A stretch of 64,000 nt of DNA from Dimorphilus gyrociliatus (taxonomy: Eukaryota; Annelida; Polychaeta; Dinophilidae), in NCBI GenBank assembly GCA_904063045.1, contig CAJFCJ010000013.1, positions 356,623-420,622 on the forward strand, in the 5' to 3' direction. Made by a program: the position numbers and the translations under genes. How positions within the stretch are numbered: position 1 is the first letter of the stretch; each line of letters starts with the position of its first letter. The notes under the pieces were generated by a model, which saw nothing but the letters and a program-made list of their open reading frames with translations, was not told the origin of the DNA and did not search any database. Shown here piece after piece: positions 13,393 to 26,521 of the stretch.

Positions 13393-13634
13393 TAAAATAG
13401 GGATTTTTTTCTATTGTAAAATATGAAAAAAAGACTTGCAATCGATAATGTTACAACTAAATAACATACAAAAGAAAAATAATTAGAAATAAGATAAAAA
13501 TCTATTTACTTTTTTGGAAACACTTTTTTTTTCTTTTGAAATAGAAAAAAAGGGGGAAAAAATAGTTTTTTTTCGTCGTTTTTGACGTTGTATTATTAGC
13601 TTTTTAATTATATTTTTTTTGGTGTTATTTATCA

Positions 13635-13671
<37 letters not shown>

Positions 13672-15576
13672 AACGTTAGTTGGTTTTTTATACTTAATCT
13701 TTCGTTTACCATTTTTCACGATATACTATATATAAATTTATATATCATATTAGGTACAAAAACAATATTTAATTAAAAGATCTATTTTCATCTAATTTTC
13801 TATTTTTTTTCTCTTTTTGTTTTGAAAAATAAAAAGTTCTATATAAAACAACGAAAGAGGTTTTGATAATGAACCAACTTGTTTGCTTTCATTTGATATT
13901 TCACCTGTTTAATTTTCGTATTCTTTTTTTCAAATCATCAGTTTTGTTTTATTTTTTGTTCTTTTTAATATTATTATTATTATTATTATTTTATTTTATG
14001 GTTTCATGTTAATATTAAATATGTGTTTGTTTCGGTTTTGTTTTTATTTCCTTTTTTAACTTTAATTTTAAACAAACCTTTTTCTCTTAAAAAAGAAAAT
14101 ATTACACTCTTATTTTAGTTTTTTTTTTTCTTTCACTTTGAACCTCTTTTTTGACTTACTAATTGCCTTCCAGTTCTCCCTGCCCAAGTTACTGCCGCAC
14201 CAACCGCATTTGTTATGCCGGAGTCGATTGTTGCTCAAAGGGCCGCAGGTAAAGACAATTTTTCTAATTATTCACAGCCGTTGTCCGAGTTTTTGTATTA
14301 TTATCTATGGTATTGGTTTCAAATTAACACTTTCCTACAAGAAATTCACCCCTACTTACCTGTATCTCTCTTTCTCTTTCTATCTGAGCATATGTAAGCT
14401 TTTTTTTCTATGTAAAAATATCAAAATACTCTACGTCTTTGTCTATCTGTATTATCCTCTGTATCAATTAGGAGCGTTATTTTTTAATTAAAGGAGAATA
14501 CTTAAGCTTTTTGATGTTTCTTTTTTGTTTTCTCATCATATTTCTCATGTCTGCGAAAATCAACATTAAGCTTTATTCTATTTTTACTGATTCTAGCTTG
14601 TCAGGCGTTCTAATTTGAAAAATATTAGCCTTTTATTAACATCCCTTTATTTTTTATGTTCTTTTTCTAAATTTTATAATAGACAATACGAAAAAATCGT
14701 TTATATATATATAGAAAGAAAGAGGAGGGAGGGATAAGGGCTCGATAAGAGAGAATGTTAGAAGGGAAGAAAAAATGAATAACATAAACTATCGAAAAAG
14801 TTATGCTAATGGGAAAACGATTGTTAATTGGCATTTTATCTCTTATCGAATCATGTTTATGTAATTTTATACAGGACTATTAAGAGAGTTAATTAACCAA
14901 AAAAAAATACTAGCTCTATTTGTTAAGAAATAAAAGATAAAAAGATGAGATTAGTTTTTTTTTAGCTGACTCATTGCGTAAAACGAAAAAACTACGTTAA
15001 TGTAACATTTTGTGGCAATGCTTTCTTTTATATTTCTTTTTATTTTTATTTTAATAAGGTTTTGATTATAGAATTGTTATGACTTTCTGTATATTTATAT
15101 TATTTTATTATATTTTCTTCATCACCAATCGTTTATAACTCATCGCTCGTGAGCTTTTTTTTTTTTTCGCTGACACTCTGTGAATGCAAAAATTTAATCT
15201 CGATAATGAAAATTGCTCAAGTAACAATATTTTAAAGGCTTAAAATTTGGCCTTTTTTTTATAGATTTAAAATTTTTAGATTAGTAGCTAATTAAGCTTT
15301 TTTTTTTGCCTTTTAATAATAACAGTGATGAGCAACTATGCCGCGGCAGCTTTAGCAGCTCAAACGACGTTTGCCAATCCTGCTACTTCTCCTCTGAATA
15401 GTCGCTTCCCAACGAATAGTCCGTCTGCATTAGACTATATCAATGCCGGAACGATCGATCCTTTAGGACCGTACGTTCACGCAGCGACATCTCCTCAACC
15501 GGTAACGGCTGCCGGATTTGCAACGGGACTGACTACTGGAACGCTAATTCCAACACTACATAATGGCTTCCATTAA
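8675..15576 (+). CDS. msi: Musashi-family RNA-binding protein
   Basis: Binds UAG-containing motifs in mRNA 3' UTRs to control translation in neural and stem cells. Exons are 8675-8754, 8840-8880, 9138-9219, 9733-9817, 10935-10991, 11461-11553, 11791-12082, optional 12962-13042, 14174-14248 and 15326-15576. They give 378 residues with the optional exon or 351 without. RRM1 has RNP2 MFIGGL and RNP1 [11 protein letters not shown]2 has RNP2 IFVGGL and RNP1 RGFAFVTF. The linker contains PKVAFPRR, and RRM2 ends in [11 protein letters not shown], both diagnostic of Musashi. The C-terminal part is Ala/Pro-rich and ends NGFH, close to the NGYH end of vertebrate Musashi. Introns are large here (up to about 2 kb). 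The first exon gives a short acidic leader with three in-frame Met residues (1, 5 and 7), so the exact start is uncertain. Confidence 0.93.
12962..13042 (+). other. msi: Probable Musashi cassette exon (81 nt)
   Basis: It lies in the 2-kb intron after the RRM2 exon. A pyrimidine-rich tract ending TTTAG precedes it and GTAAGA follows. It is 81 nt long and enters and leaves in phase 1, the same phase as its neighbours, so skipping it keeps the frame. The 27 encoded residues are Ser/Gly-rich like the rest of the Musashi tail. Confidence 0.55.
13200..13660. repeat. TA microsatellites inside a Musashi intron
   Basis: Pure (TA)n runs at about 13225-13254, 13365-13391 and 13638-13666, separated by A/T-rich sequence. 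Confidence 0.8.
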
Positions 15577-17183
15577 ACCAAAACACAAAGAAAAGTTTGA
15601 AAAATGAAGGAATGGGATGAAAAAAGTTATTAAATGATATGGATAGTTAAAGGATTGGAAATTATCGATTTTGATTCTTTTGCTCCTTTATCTTCTCCAT
15701 TTTGTGAAAAATAAGTTTTTTCCCACTTCCTCATAGTAATCTTCTCTTCCTTGTTTTGATGAAAAACACATATGTAAACAAAAAAAAAAACAAGAGACAC
15801 CACGATAATTGGCGCTTCCTTATTAAAACAAAAAAATCTTAAAACTACTTCTACTACTACTACTACTACTACTACTACTATAAAATATGTATGTTCTAAA
15901 GCAAAAAAACCAAAAAAAAACACAAAAAAGAAGTTTATTTCTTCACACATATCGATTCACTTACGAAATGGTATGTTTAAAATATTTTTTTTGGAATTGA
16001 AAAAAAAACGTATTTCATGAATATTCATGCAACTTTTTTTTTAAAATTTTACCATATTTTCTTTGTCGTTCTCTCAATAATCTACAAAACGTTATTTTAT
16101 ATATATATATATATATATATGTAAAATTTCTTGTGTAGACATACGTTAACATGGTATAATTCTCATCGTTATACGTACCGTTTGCATCGTTTATCGACAT
16201 TGTTCATCATCCGCTGATTCCGCTCCAGTATAAAGCAATAATATTTTATATAAACTTTTTAATATATATATTTCGTTCAAAAAAAATAATCTTTTTTTTT
16301 TCCTTGTTACGTAATGTACGTCTATACTTTATGTTTTTTTTCTTTTCTTTTTTCATCATTCGTTTTATTGTCATTTAAACAACTTTTTTTGGTTTTTTTT
16401 CAATTTCTATCTTTCTCTCTCTCTATATTTATATTTGTATACTTATATTATATGATTATAAGTATATAAATATATTTGTACGTATATGTATATCTCTATC
16501 TAACAATTCTATATTAATATATATATATATATATGTATATATATATGTATGTATATATATGTATATATCTTTCTGTAACGGTATACGAAAAATTTGTAAA
16601 TATGGTTGTAACAACGTACTTGTCGTTGTCGTCCCATTGTAAGAAATATTCTTAATAACCTACTCCAACATTTACATCTATATATTTATAATTTCCCCAT
16701 TCCTACTTTCTACAGTAGCCTTTTAATCCTGTTTTTAAATATGTATGTATATGTATACGCATATATACAGTTTATATGTATACATACTTTTTGTGTTTCA
16801 TCTTTTTTCCAATTGCCTTAAAAAGAAACAATAATATGATCATCATTTCCTTAATAGTAATTTATATATACCTTTATATATATATATATTAATAGTTTTA
16901 TTCAATTTGTTTTCTTTTTTGGAAAAATCTCACAATAACTGCGGCTATATATGTGTAATGCTGACAAACATTTATCAGAGTTCTTGTTATTAAGTTTGTT
17001 TTTCTTGTTCGATATATTCGTGCGCGTGAAAGAACGTTTTTTTTTCTGGTTGATAATTGTGTTCCTACCGTTTTTTCCATTTTTTTTTAAATATTTTTAA
17101 ACGAAAAAAGTCTAATTTTTTGAATATTTTTTTTTAATATAGTAAAATGTTCTTTTGAAACCAAGTAATATAACTATACTATA

Positions 17184-17228
<45 letters not shown>

Positions 17229-18254
17229 GTTAAAATGATATTTCCAACTTTAAAGGTTTCTTTTTCATGTGAAATTTTTTTTTTCTCCCTTAGCCCTTTT
17301 TTTTTACTTCATTCCTCCTACTCTAACCAACCCCCTACTCATCTCCGTTCCCCATACTTCCCTCATTAGCTTTTAATATTTTTCTTTTTTATAAAAATTT
17401 TTTTGTTTTATACCTATGCGCATGTATTTATATACATATTTCTTATTAATAATCATTATATTGTTTATTTAGTTTTATCCTTGTCGCATTTACATTCTAT
17501 CGTTGCGTTTCTAGAATTACTAAACACACATTTTTTTTTATTTTGTCTTAAAAAAAAATGCTATACCTAAATCGTTTTAAGTGAAAATAATATGCTTGAA
17601 ATCGTTATACCTGTACATGGTGTATATTATTTTTATTGCATGCAAAAAACAGCATCAGGTTCTTTTGTTGGACGTAGAGTTCTCTCGTTTCAATGGGTTT
17701 TTTTTGTACGGTTTTTTTCGTATTTTTTGTTCACAACTTTATATTTCATATCCCTGTTCGACAACTACGTAATGTAAAAGGCCTACAGTTTACACGTGTA
17801 TAGTTTTGCATGACTATATATTTTATATATACAATATATATATATATATATATATGTATTGTATATTTATTGGAAAAAAGACAAACATTATTCAAATCTC
17901 GATTATTGTTACCAGTATTGATTGCGAGATATTTTTATTCTCTTCATTTTACTTGTTATTTTAAGTATTTTAAACGATATAAAAAATAAAAGTCATTCAG
18001 TAGTCGCATCTCGAAGTGAAAAAAATAGCCAATTCGGAGGGAGATTATTATCGAATGGCAATAAATTAATATTGTGTTAATAATAAAAAAAGGCGATATT
18101 CGTATTGAAAGAGGTTTGCTGTTGTATTTATACAGTAAGGATTTATTAATTTTGAGTAAAAATAAAGTGAAAAAAAAATTCTCCTGTCGCTACTGAATGA
18201 TTTTTTGTCTCTGAACAAATGACTTAATATACCTCTATGCGTGCTTTTTTTATT

Positions 18255-18312
18255 TGGCTGCTGCCGATGATCTGGTCACCGCTTAAGGTGCTGATCGCAC
18301 CAAAGTTCTGCT
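18255..18312. other. GC-richer patch with competing hairpins
   Basis: CACC at 18277-18280 can pair with GGTG at 18287-18290, or GGTGC at 18287-18291 can pair with GCACC at 18297-18301. The two pairings exclude each other. The surrounding kilobase is almost pure A/T. Confidence 0.3.
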
Positions 18313-19774
18313 ATGCGTTATATGTTATATATGTATAAATATATACGTATATACATATTCATGTGTATGTGTATATTTATATTTATATATATGTATATGT
18401 ATGTATTTATAAATATGTATACGCACGCACAGTTTATATATATATATATGTATGTATATATATATATAAATAGTAAAAAGCATATTGTAGTTATTTTGTT
18501 TTTATGCCTGTTCAAAACATAGGATATGTGATTTTGTGGAAAATTTGACAATTTTAGAGGGTTTCAAGGTCACATCGAAAAGTATTATATAGGATCAAAA
18601 GATAGGGGATAAAAAGTAATATATATATATATATATATATATCGTATTGATAGACAACAAAAAAAAGATAATAAGAGAGTGAGAGAGAGAGAGAAAGAAA
18701 GAAATAATTTAAAAGAAAAAAAAGATGAAGAGGGAAAAAGATTTTAAATAAAAAGTCCCTTTTCCAAACTGTTTATTATAATAACAACAACAAAAAGCAT
18801 TTATATAGTAGAAAGTATATTTTATTAAAAAGCTATGATTATAAAATTCCTTTCGATTAGCGCCTTAAACCCGATCCAAAATCACGCACAATTTCCTATG
18901 TTTATTGTTCTTCATTGCGTTCGGCGCTTGGTTGATGCTCACAAAGAATAGGCGCTTTACTGTTTGAAAAAAAAATTAAACGTTTTTTTTTTAATATTAT
19001 TAATACTCTGAGCCTGTGCGTTTCTTTTACAAATAGGTGTATATGTCTATATATATATATGTCTATATATATATACTTATATTCCTATCTCTACACATAT
19101 ATTTATACTTTTTGTTCCATTTTACTTGTTTTTTTTTTTGTTTTTATTGTATTACTAAAAAGCTATAAGAAAAATAATTTCGGTTTCAAAGTTTGTCTTT
19201 CTCTTTTTTTTTAAAAGAAAAAAATTATAAAGATAACTTTACCGATATTTTGTAAACTTGAGTTGACAAGCAATAAAAAAAGCCGAATTTTTATTATAAA
19301 ACAAACAATGTACAGTCGAAAAAAGAAAATGTGTTGTGCATCATGTCTACAGTCTACTGTATTATAAATATAACCGCATATTACATATTCTCATGATATA
19401 TATGTTGTTATCGGAGTTTCTATGTACCAACGACCCTATGCAAACGACTGACTGTTCTCTGTTAATCCCTCACCTTCAAAAAATAAAAACGAAAAGAAAA
19501 TCACAAAAATTTCTCAAATGTCATTCGAGTCATACATAAAGTACGCGTTTTTACGCGCCTAAGTGCATTTTTACACTGTACTTTGTATCCGCTCAGTACA
19601 CTAGGAAACGCTTAATAACTCGTAGAGAGGGAGGGAGGGAAGGAGAGAGAGAGAAAGAGAAAGAAAAAGAAAGAAACGTTTGGGCTATAAATTCATGATA
19701 TTTACATATTTATATCTGATTTTTTGCTGGTGTTTTTCCTTTTTTCTCTATTTTTCATTTCTCCATTTATTTTG

Positions 19775-19841
19775 TCTATCTATCTATCTATCTCTCTATC
19801 TATCTATCAATCATCTATATATTAATTCCATTCTTTCTCTT

Positions 19842-19880
<39 letters not shown>
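19775..19880. repeat. TCTA tetranucleotide and CT dinucleotide repeats
   Basis: (TCTA)n from about 19775 to 19820 is followed by (CT)n from about 19845 to 19877. Confidence 0.85.
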
Positions 19881-19881
<1 letters not shown>

Positions 19882-19949
19882 GTTATAATTGGACGACGCC
19901 ATCTTGAGGGCGATCGATATTGGATGAATAGCGTCTGATTTTTGTGCAG

Positions 19950-20008
19950 TTGGTGCAGGCGGCGTACTTCCGGCGACGCAGCAGCTTTACAGCTTTTCAT
20001 CTAGCTAG
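19950..20008 (+). other. Possible alternative last coding exon of Musashi
   Basis: An acceptor (TTTTTGTGCAG) is followed by 59 nt that, in the phase left by the Musashi exon ending at 14248, read VGAGGVLPATQQLYSFSSS and a stop. Composition matches the Ala/Gly/Gln-rich Musashi tail. Splicing to it would skip the exon ending at 15576. Evidence is phase and composition only. Confidence 0.28.
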
Positions 20009-22528
20009 CCACAACTACATTCCCTCTCTCTACCTCCCTCCCCTTTTTTCTCTTTTTCGTCATCTCCATCCCGCCCTCCTTTTTCTGCCTCTTCATTGCA
20101 CTCTTTATCTTTTATCCAATTTCATCCATTTTCAATTTCTCTATCATCTTTCCATTCTTTTCCTCGACGCCTCCTCTGTAATTATCTTTGTCATATTTAC
20201 GTAGAATTTAAATCCTAATGAGATGCTTGTCCAGTTCGCACTAATGGTAGCAATTTTCCATCGTTCGATTGTCGATTTAGCGCCACATGAGGTCGAAGAA
20301 TGTGTCGCGCGACCTAAGCGCATTATAGCATTCGTTAACGAGTTCCCTCTCGAGTGGCCTACTTTTTATCCGCTTTCATCAATAAGGGAGACTGATACAT
20401 ATATTCGAACATGTAGCTTATACGTATAGACCAAATTATGTACAAAGATACATTGTACGCTATCCATTTGATATTAATCTAATACATGAATACTGCGCAT
20501 AGTCCGTCCGTTTATAGCATAAATCGGTAGACAATTATGTTTATATGATATACATATACACTTGCGCACATAAACTGGGATGTATAGAAATATTCTATAT
20601 ACATAGTCAGAAGACAACAAAGGGATATAAATAGAAGAATGAATATTAGAGAGCTCATCACATGAATCGGTCCATGTGACAAGCATAAAGGAAACTCAAG
20701 CTGTTCAGGTATCTGAATTGTTTCAAGTTGAAAAAAATTTCGCAATCGGCAGCCTCTCATCTTTAAATTACCGTAAACGAACGCCATTACGAGTGGATGA
20801 TTAAAGGAGGCCGTAGACGCTTCATTAATATTTCTATAATATTATATTTCTTCGATTACTCTCCTTTTCGTAAAGAGTTCTATCGAACCGTAAACAAATA
20901 ACATTGGAGCAGCGAGCTCGCTTGCGTAAAGCACCGATTCGCTCTCGGTCACTGTATTTATGTGTATCTCTGCCTCTCTTTTCGTTTCCCATTTCAATTT
21001 CTCCCTTATCAATTCGTTTTCGTCTCCCTGTCTTTATCTCTCGTCCCTCTATATGTCTCTTTTCCCCATTCTATTCCGATTAGTGCACATATCTTTTTTC
21101 TCTTTTCCCACTTCTCTTCTTCTCTTTCAATTCGATAACATAGTTCGAGTCTTAAACAAATATTCGATCGATCGTATGGCGAACAATCGCGGTTTATTAC
21201 CCGTAATTCGCATTCTTATCTTATCAAAATATATACACAACACATATACACACATACACAGAAATGTATACATATTTGAACGGATAATATACAAATATAT
21301 CTGAAAAACTATATATATATATATATATTATATTGTATATGTCCAAATATAAATGTATATATACCCACAACATTGATCGACCAATTCCAATTATACGAAC
21401 ATTTATAGAATCATCAAAGCTCTACGCCGTGTGCATACATTCCGTTCTAATTACATTCTACGATCATAATTACATATCAATCAATATATAATTATCATTA
21501 GCCACATGATCCCAAATTTTCGTATGAGACTTTATGTTTTCGTGTTTAGTTTGAGGTTCGCTTTAAGAAAATAAATAGCTCTAGGTTAAGAAGTAGCATG
21601 AAAAAGGAAAGAGGAAAAAGGAAAGAGAAGAGAATGGAAAGGAAAATAAAGAGAGGGAAAGAGTGAGGGAGTGAGATAAATAGAAATTGAAAAAGCGTAG
21701 TCTGTGACGAAGGAGTAAAAGAGAGAAGAAAGTAAAAATAGACTGAAAAAAAGAGAGAAAAAGGAGAAAAGATATATATATATATATATATATACATGTA
21801 CATGGATGGATAGATGAATGAATGGAAAGATGGATGGATAGAAAGAAAGGAAGGTTATTTAAAAAAAAAGAATCCATAAAAAGTACACGACTCTTTCGTG
21901 GAAAGGAGAAGGAGGCTAAAGACAAATTTTATATACATTAGGTGCCTTTTAGCGTTAAAAAAGAATATCGAACGCTTTTCCTTTCAATTAACAGATCTTT
22001 CGATACAAATCAGTAAGCTAGTAAATTGCCTTAGTGTTCAGAGTTGTAACATTAAATTCTTGCATTCTATTGTAATAAACAATATTAACCAATGCGATGG
22101 GCGTTACACTAGAGGGTAAATAAGAACGTCTCTCAGCATTGGATTGACGCTTATTTTCTTTACTTCTCTTTTCTCCTTTTTTTTCCCCCTTTAAGTCGGT
22201 CAGAATAAACTATGGCGCCATCTTACTGATTGTAATCTAAATTTGTAGATACATACACTCTCCATTTATTATACTGCAAAGTCTAAGGTTTTCTATTCAT
22301 CGGTTTTTTTTTTATTATAAGTCGAATAAAAAACGTATTAATTCCTTTACATTCAAACAGGAAATAGTACTTTTTTTATTCTATTTATAGACAATCCTTA
22401 ATAATTTATTTTCTTCCCAAGTGGTTAGTAATTCCTGTAGTGCCCTTTATTTACGATCCGTTTATTCGATGGTTACGATTCAATGAAGAAGGCTACGACT
22501 ATAACTAGTCAGATTTGAAAAAAAAAAT

Positions 22529-22563
<35 letters not shown>

Positions 22564-23952
22564 AGAAATAACAATTGCAAATAATCAAGTCAGAGAGAGA
22601 GAGAGAGAGAGAAAAAAACGAAGGAGAAATAATAAAGAGAGAGAGAACGAGAGAGGCAGATAGACAGACAGGCATAGAGAGATCTGATATATATCAATCG
22701 AGATTTATTTATTTAAATACATCTAATACCTTTAACAAAGTTCACATTTACAAGACAAATAAAAAACTATCATCAGACAGTTCAATTGTCTTTCAAATCT
22801 CCTAACGTCTGTTTCTGTATGTATAGTATCTACTTCTCTCTCTCTCTCTCTGCCTTGCTCTCTGGCTATCCATCCATCCATCTATCTATCTATCCGTTCT
22901 TCTCTCTATCTCTTTTTGTATCCTTTTTTTCTAACATACACAAAGAAAGGAGGTCAGTAAGCACTTTATTGACATTAAAAACGATACAATTTTTCCTTTA
23001 GCCAATATTTCAGATTATAAAGCCCGTAAAAATCCATGGAGAATTGTGGATGAACCTTATCAACTTATCCAATAATTTAAGGTCTTAAGCTATTGATTAC
23101 TGGTTATTTTGGATATTTACTAAAACTTCTTGTCACATCAATTTATTAAATCATTACTTTTCGCTTATTAAATAAAATATATAACTATTAAATTTCGTTA
23201 ACCAATTTAGTCAGTAATTATTAAAATTAGTTGAGGAGTATTAGATCTCTTCTCTATCTCACTCTCTCTCTTCCTTGTTATTTCCTCTTTCTCCTTTGCA
23301 CTTCTTCCTAACATTGTAAAATTTAAAAGTGACTTTTCTTTTGTTATCAACGTGAAAGAGTTAGTATTTTTATATAATATTCATACACTTCCGGTTCATT
23401 CATTTATTTCTATTTCCATAAATTTTCGGTAAATAAAAAATGTAAAGTAACGGTTATCGATTAGGTGAGAATAGTTGTATGCGTTTCTTTATATTAAAAA
23501 GTCGTAATATTTTATTCCTAAGCCCTTTTTATCTTTTTGTTCCTTTACCTTATAAGTTTCTTTCATTCATTTATTCATTCATTCAGCCATTCATTCATTC
23601 GTTCCCTAGTTGTTTTTTATTTTCCCTCTCTCTCTCTCGCGCGCGCTCTCTCTCTCGCTCTCTCGCCTTTTCCTATTCTTTTAACTTTTCATTCTTCCTT
23701 TGTATGTCTGTGTTTTCTTTGGTTTGTTTGTACGTCTATAAACACAATGTACATTTCCCCTTTTCAGTTAAAAATAAACAAGATTAGCAACTTTTTTTCA
23801 GAAGACCATATTGTGAATTTTTATTTTGTTAGTCCAATACAGTACAAGTATATTAAGCAACTCTTTCGTAGCATCTAGTCGCCTCTATGCCGTTGCAGCT
23901 GAGAGTCTGCAAAAGGGGAGTAAACAATGAAAACACTGCAAATACTCAACAT
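20009..23952. other. Gene-poor intergenic region
   Basis: No coding exon is convincing on either strand. It holds many simple repeats: a GA-rich tract at 21600-21770, TA at 21773-21794, GA at 22530-22560 and 22592-22612, and CT/TCTA at 22830-22900 and 23620-23665. An AGATGGCG octamer in reverse orientation lies at 22216-22223. Confidence 0.5.
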
Positions 23953-24501
23953 TTACAAAACATTAACCAGAAGTATTCGGCCACCGTCGATTATTTTAGA
24001 TGTTAAGTGTGCTTCGTACGGCCCAGTGTCGTTAAAATGAAATTCTCCATCTTTAAATTCGGTTAGGCGCTACAAAAAAGAAGCATCGAATATGAAAGGC
24101 GTCTCTCGTAAAATTTAATAATCTAAATAAGCGTCTATAATCTGACTAGCTTCTTTATACTCTCATTCTATTTACCGTAACCGTTCTCTTGTCGAGAGTT
24201 TGAATTTCGGTTGGTTCTCCCAACTTTAGAGAGATTTTATAAGTCTCCTTTCCACCAACTTCGACTGTCATATTCACAACATTGCCCTGAATATACATAA
24301 AAACTGCAAAATTTCCTTCATGAATATTTATATACTCACTTCAATACCGACTTTTTCTACCAAATTTGGAGCAATATTACCACTTTTTATATGTTCTCTC
24401 ACGCGTTCGACGAAATCCGCTTCAGCTCCGGTTGCCGTTAAATAATCGCAAAAATTCTCGCTTACCGATACTGGTTTCCATTCACCGCAAAACGCTTCCA
24501 T
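23953..24501 (-). CDS. Fatty-acid-binding-protein-like protein (copy 1)
   Basis: Likely a small cytoplasmic lipid carrier of the calycin fold. On the minus strand the exons are 24501-24340, 24286-24176 and 24069-23953, giving 129 residues, the usual FABP length. It opens MEAFCGEWKP, matching the FABP start (x-F-x-G-x-W). It has strand-like segments such as NMTVEVGGKETYKISLKLGE and a final short strand ILLVNVL. The usual C-terminal Arg-x-Tyr carboxylate clamp is not obvious. The three-exon structure differs from the common four. A second FABP-like gene starts 659 bp away on the other strand. Family assignment rests on size, opening motif and layout, so it is moderate. Confidence 0.68.
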
Positions 24502-25160
24502 ATCTTCTGCTAAATATACAACCGCCTTTACAAACAGACATTAGAGAATTCGCACTGATTTGCCTAGTTTTAACGGTTATAATAAAAAAAAACAACTAGT
24601 ACAGGAAAAGCGAGTTAGATGAAGGGGAGGGACTGAACGGGGAGCGAACAGTTCTAGGAAGAATGGAAATAAAACTGAAAAGTAGGTCAATTCTCTATCT
24701 TTCTACCTCACTATCTCTCTTAGTCTCTCACTCTCTGCTCAGTACGGTTTGCCAACTGCTTCTGTTGCTTCATTCTTCAAGGTAATTAGATTCCAAAGCA
24801 GCCGCGCCTAGAATACAGTTTGTCCCATTTGACAAAAACAAATTTACGCGGAACCAGCAGATGGCGACTCCAAACAGAGCTGTTTTAAAATATTATATTA
24901 AGATATATTAAGATATATAAATATGTAATGCATATATTTGCATATATATATATATATATGCAAATAAGCTCTATCCTCTTTTTGATTTATGACCTTAAAT
25001 TTTTTATTTTTGAATTTTTTTATGACTTTCGAATGATAATATAAAAAGAGGAAAAGTCACGCTAAAGGACCATTTAGATAAGGTTAACTCCTAACTTAAA
25101 ACTCTACATTTACGAGTCAGTAAATAGAAAGAAAGAAAAGGAAACTCTTAAACGTTAAAT
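24502..25160. promoter_or_regulatory. Shared upstream region of two divergent FABP-like genes
   Basis: A 659-bp gap between the two start codons. It contains an AGATGGCG octamer at 24859-24866 and a TA/TGCATA repeat near 24905-24965. No TATA box is obvious on either side. Shared regulation is inferred from the head-to-head layout. Confidence 0.35.
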
Positions 25161-25764
25161 ATGGAAAAATTCGTCGGTAAATGGGAACTTGCTGAAAATG
25201 CTGGTGATATGAGAAGCTATTTAAGACACTTAAACACTTCGGAATCTGATATCGAACAGTTTAGCTCTATCTTAACAGATATTGGCAAACTTTGCCAACA
25301 AGCCGTTTTAGAAGGAGACGACGATCTCCTTGTTACAGTTATCCACGATGGTAATAATAAAAAAAATAAGATCGTTACACAAACAAAAACAAGATATTGA
25401 GTAGTTGTCAATAATTTTTTTGTTGTTTTTTTCCTAATTTTAGGAGAAGTACTGGATGAAGATCATCTAAAATTGGGGACAAATTTTGAAGCAAAAACTC
25501 ATGATGGAAGAGATATAATCTATTCGACAACAATCGATGGAGGCGTACTAACTATTATTGAATCCGGAGCCTACGAAGCAACAACGATTATGGAAGTGGA
25601 AGGTGACGCCCTATATTCAGTAAGATAATTAATATATTTTAAAATATTCAAGCTTTTATTTATCGCAATTATTTTCTAATATACTGTTTTTTAACATATA
25701 GAAATTGATTGCTGGAAAAGGGGACAACTCGATAGTTGTTGAGCGAAAATACATTAGAGTATGA
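25161..25764 (+). CDS. Fatty-acid-binding-protein-like protein (copy 2)
   Basis: Exons are 25161-25350, 25444-25619 and 25702-25764, giving 142 residues. The start MEKFVGKWEL matches the FABP/CRABP opening. The C-terminal part has the family pattern of alternating strands (TTIDGGVLTIIESG, TIMEVEGDALYSKLIAG) and ends VVERKYIRV, giving the Arg-x-Tyr that binds the fatty-acid carboxylate. The first exon is longer than usual, with an acidic stretch (LEGDDD). A polyadenylation signal AATAAA follows at 25789-25794. The product is probably a cytoplasmic carrier for fatty acids or retinoid-like ligands; the ligand cannot be read from sequence. Confidence 0.72.
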
Positions 25765-25931
25765 ACTCAACATGAGTAGATTCTATTAAATAAAAAATTT
25801 TTTATCTGTTTGCGTACTGTCTGGTGTTAATATAAAAAAAGAGACGTTTTTTATATCTTGAATACAACTCACTTGCAAAAGTGTATAAAAGGCAAAGAAA
25901 TAAGAACATTAAGTGTAGTCTGTAAGCGAAA

Positions 25932-26521
25932 ATGATGTCGTACGAGCCCATTGGAAAAGAGCGTTTGAATAGTAGTTTCAGGGGTCGATTTATCAGATTC
26001 TTGGGTATTCTGCAACTCGGGTTTGGCTTGTTAGCACTAAGCTTAAATACTACCCTTGTCGTGAAGAATTTCGAAAACCGTGAGTTGCTGAAAAGAAGTC
26101 TACCCCTGTATTCTCTTGCCGGTTTCTGGACTGGTCTTTTTCTATGCATAACGGGGGTTACTGCACTAATGGTTGATACGAGATGCAGGGTGAAAGCTCT
26201 AGCTATTCTATCACCGTTCACAATTCTAGTATGCATATATCTAATGGTTTGGTCTGGTTTGGGCGTTAAAGTAAGTATTGTGTATTCTTAATTTTTGTTT
26301 TTAAGTACTAAATAAAGGACTTGTTTACACAGGAGAACTTGTATCTTGGACTCTACTCAATTCTTGTTGTAAATGGCTTCGTTGGGGTGTTTGTAACGTT
26401 CCCGATGATGTGTCTATGTATGAACTATTTGCGAGTGAACAAGGAAACTCCACTGCAGGTTTCAAGCGGCGATACCCTTCTCAAGGACGACAAAGAGACT
26501 GCCGAAGATATAGAAGCTTAG
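25932..26521 (+). CDS. Four-pass membrane protein, unassigned family
   Basis: Exons are 25932-26270 and 26333-26521, giving 175 residues. Four hydrophobic segments are visible: about residues 21-40, 58-80, 91-113 and 117-142. N- and C-termini are polar, and the tail is acidic (LLKDDKETAEDIEA). The layout resembles MS4A/CD20-like or similar small tetraspan proteins, but I see no diagnostic tetraspanin CCG motif. Two adjacent Met codons open the frame. A polyadenylation signal AATAAA lies at 26613-26618. Role unknown; plasma membrane or vesicle location is likely. Confidence 0.7.

Larger units (their letters stand above)
15577..19949 (+). other. Musashi 3' UTR and AT-rich downstream region
   Basis: No coding exon is recognisable. 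The sequence is rich in T and A runs, a (CTA)n repeat (15850-15882), and TA repeats (16100-16120, 17187-17225, 17828-17857, 18618-18642). Candidate polyadenylation signals AATAAA lie near 17986 and 18163. Musashi transcripts in other animals have long 3' UTRs, so much of this may be transcribed; that is inference. A GC-richer patch at 18255-18312 stands out. Confidence 0.5.

Noticed and set aside
18313-18551. Open frames rich in Tyr, Ile and Met near 18.4 kb
   Set aside because: They are translations of TA/TATG repeats.
22575-22805. Arg/Glu-repeat open frame near 22.6 kb
   Set aside because: It is a (GA)n microsatellite.
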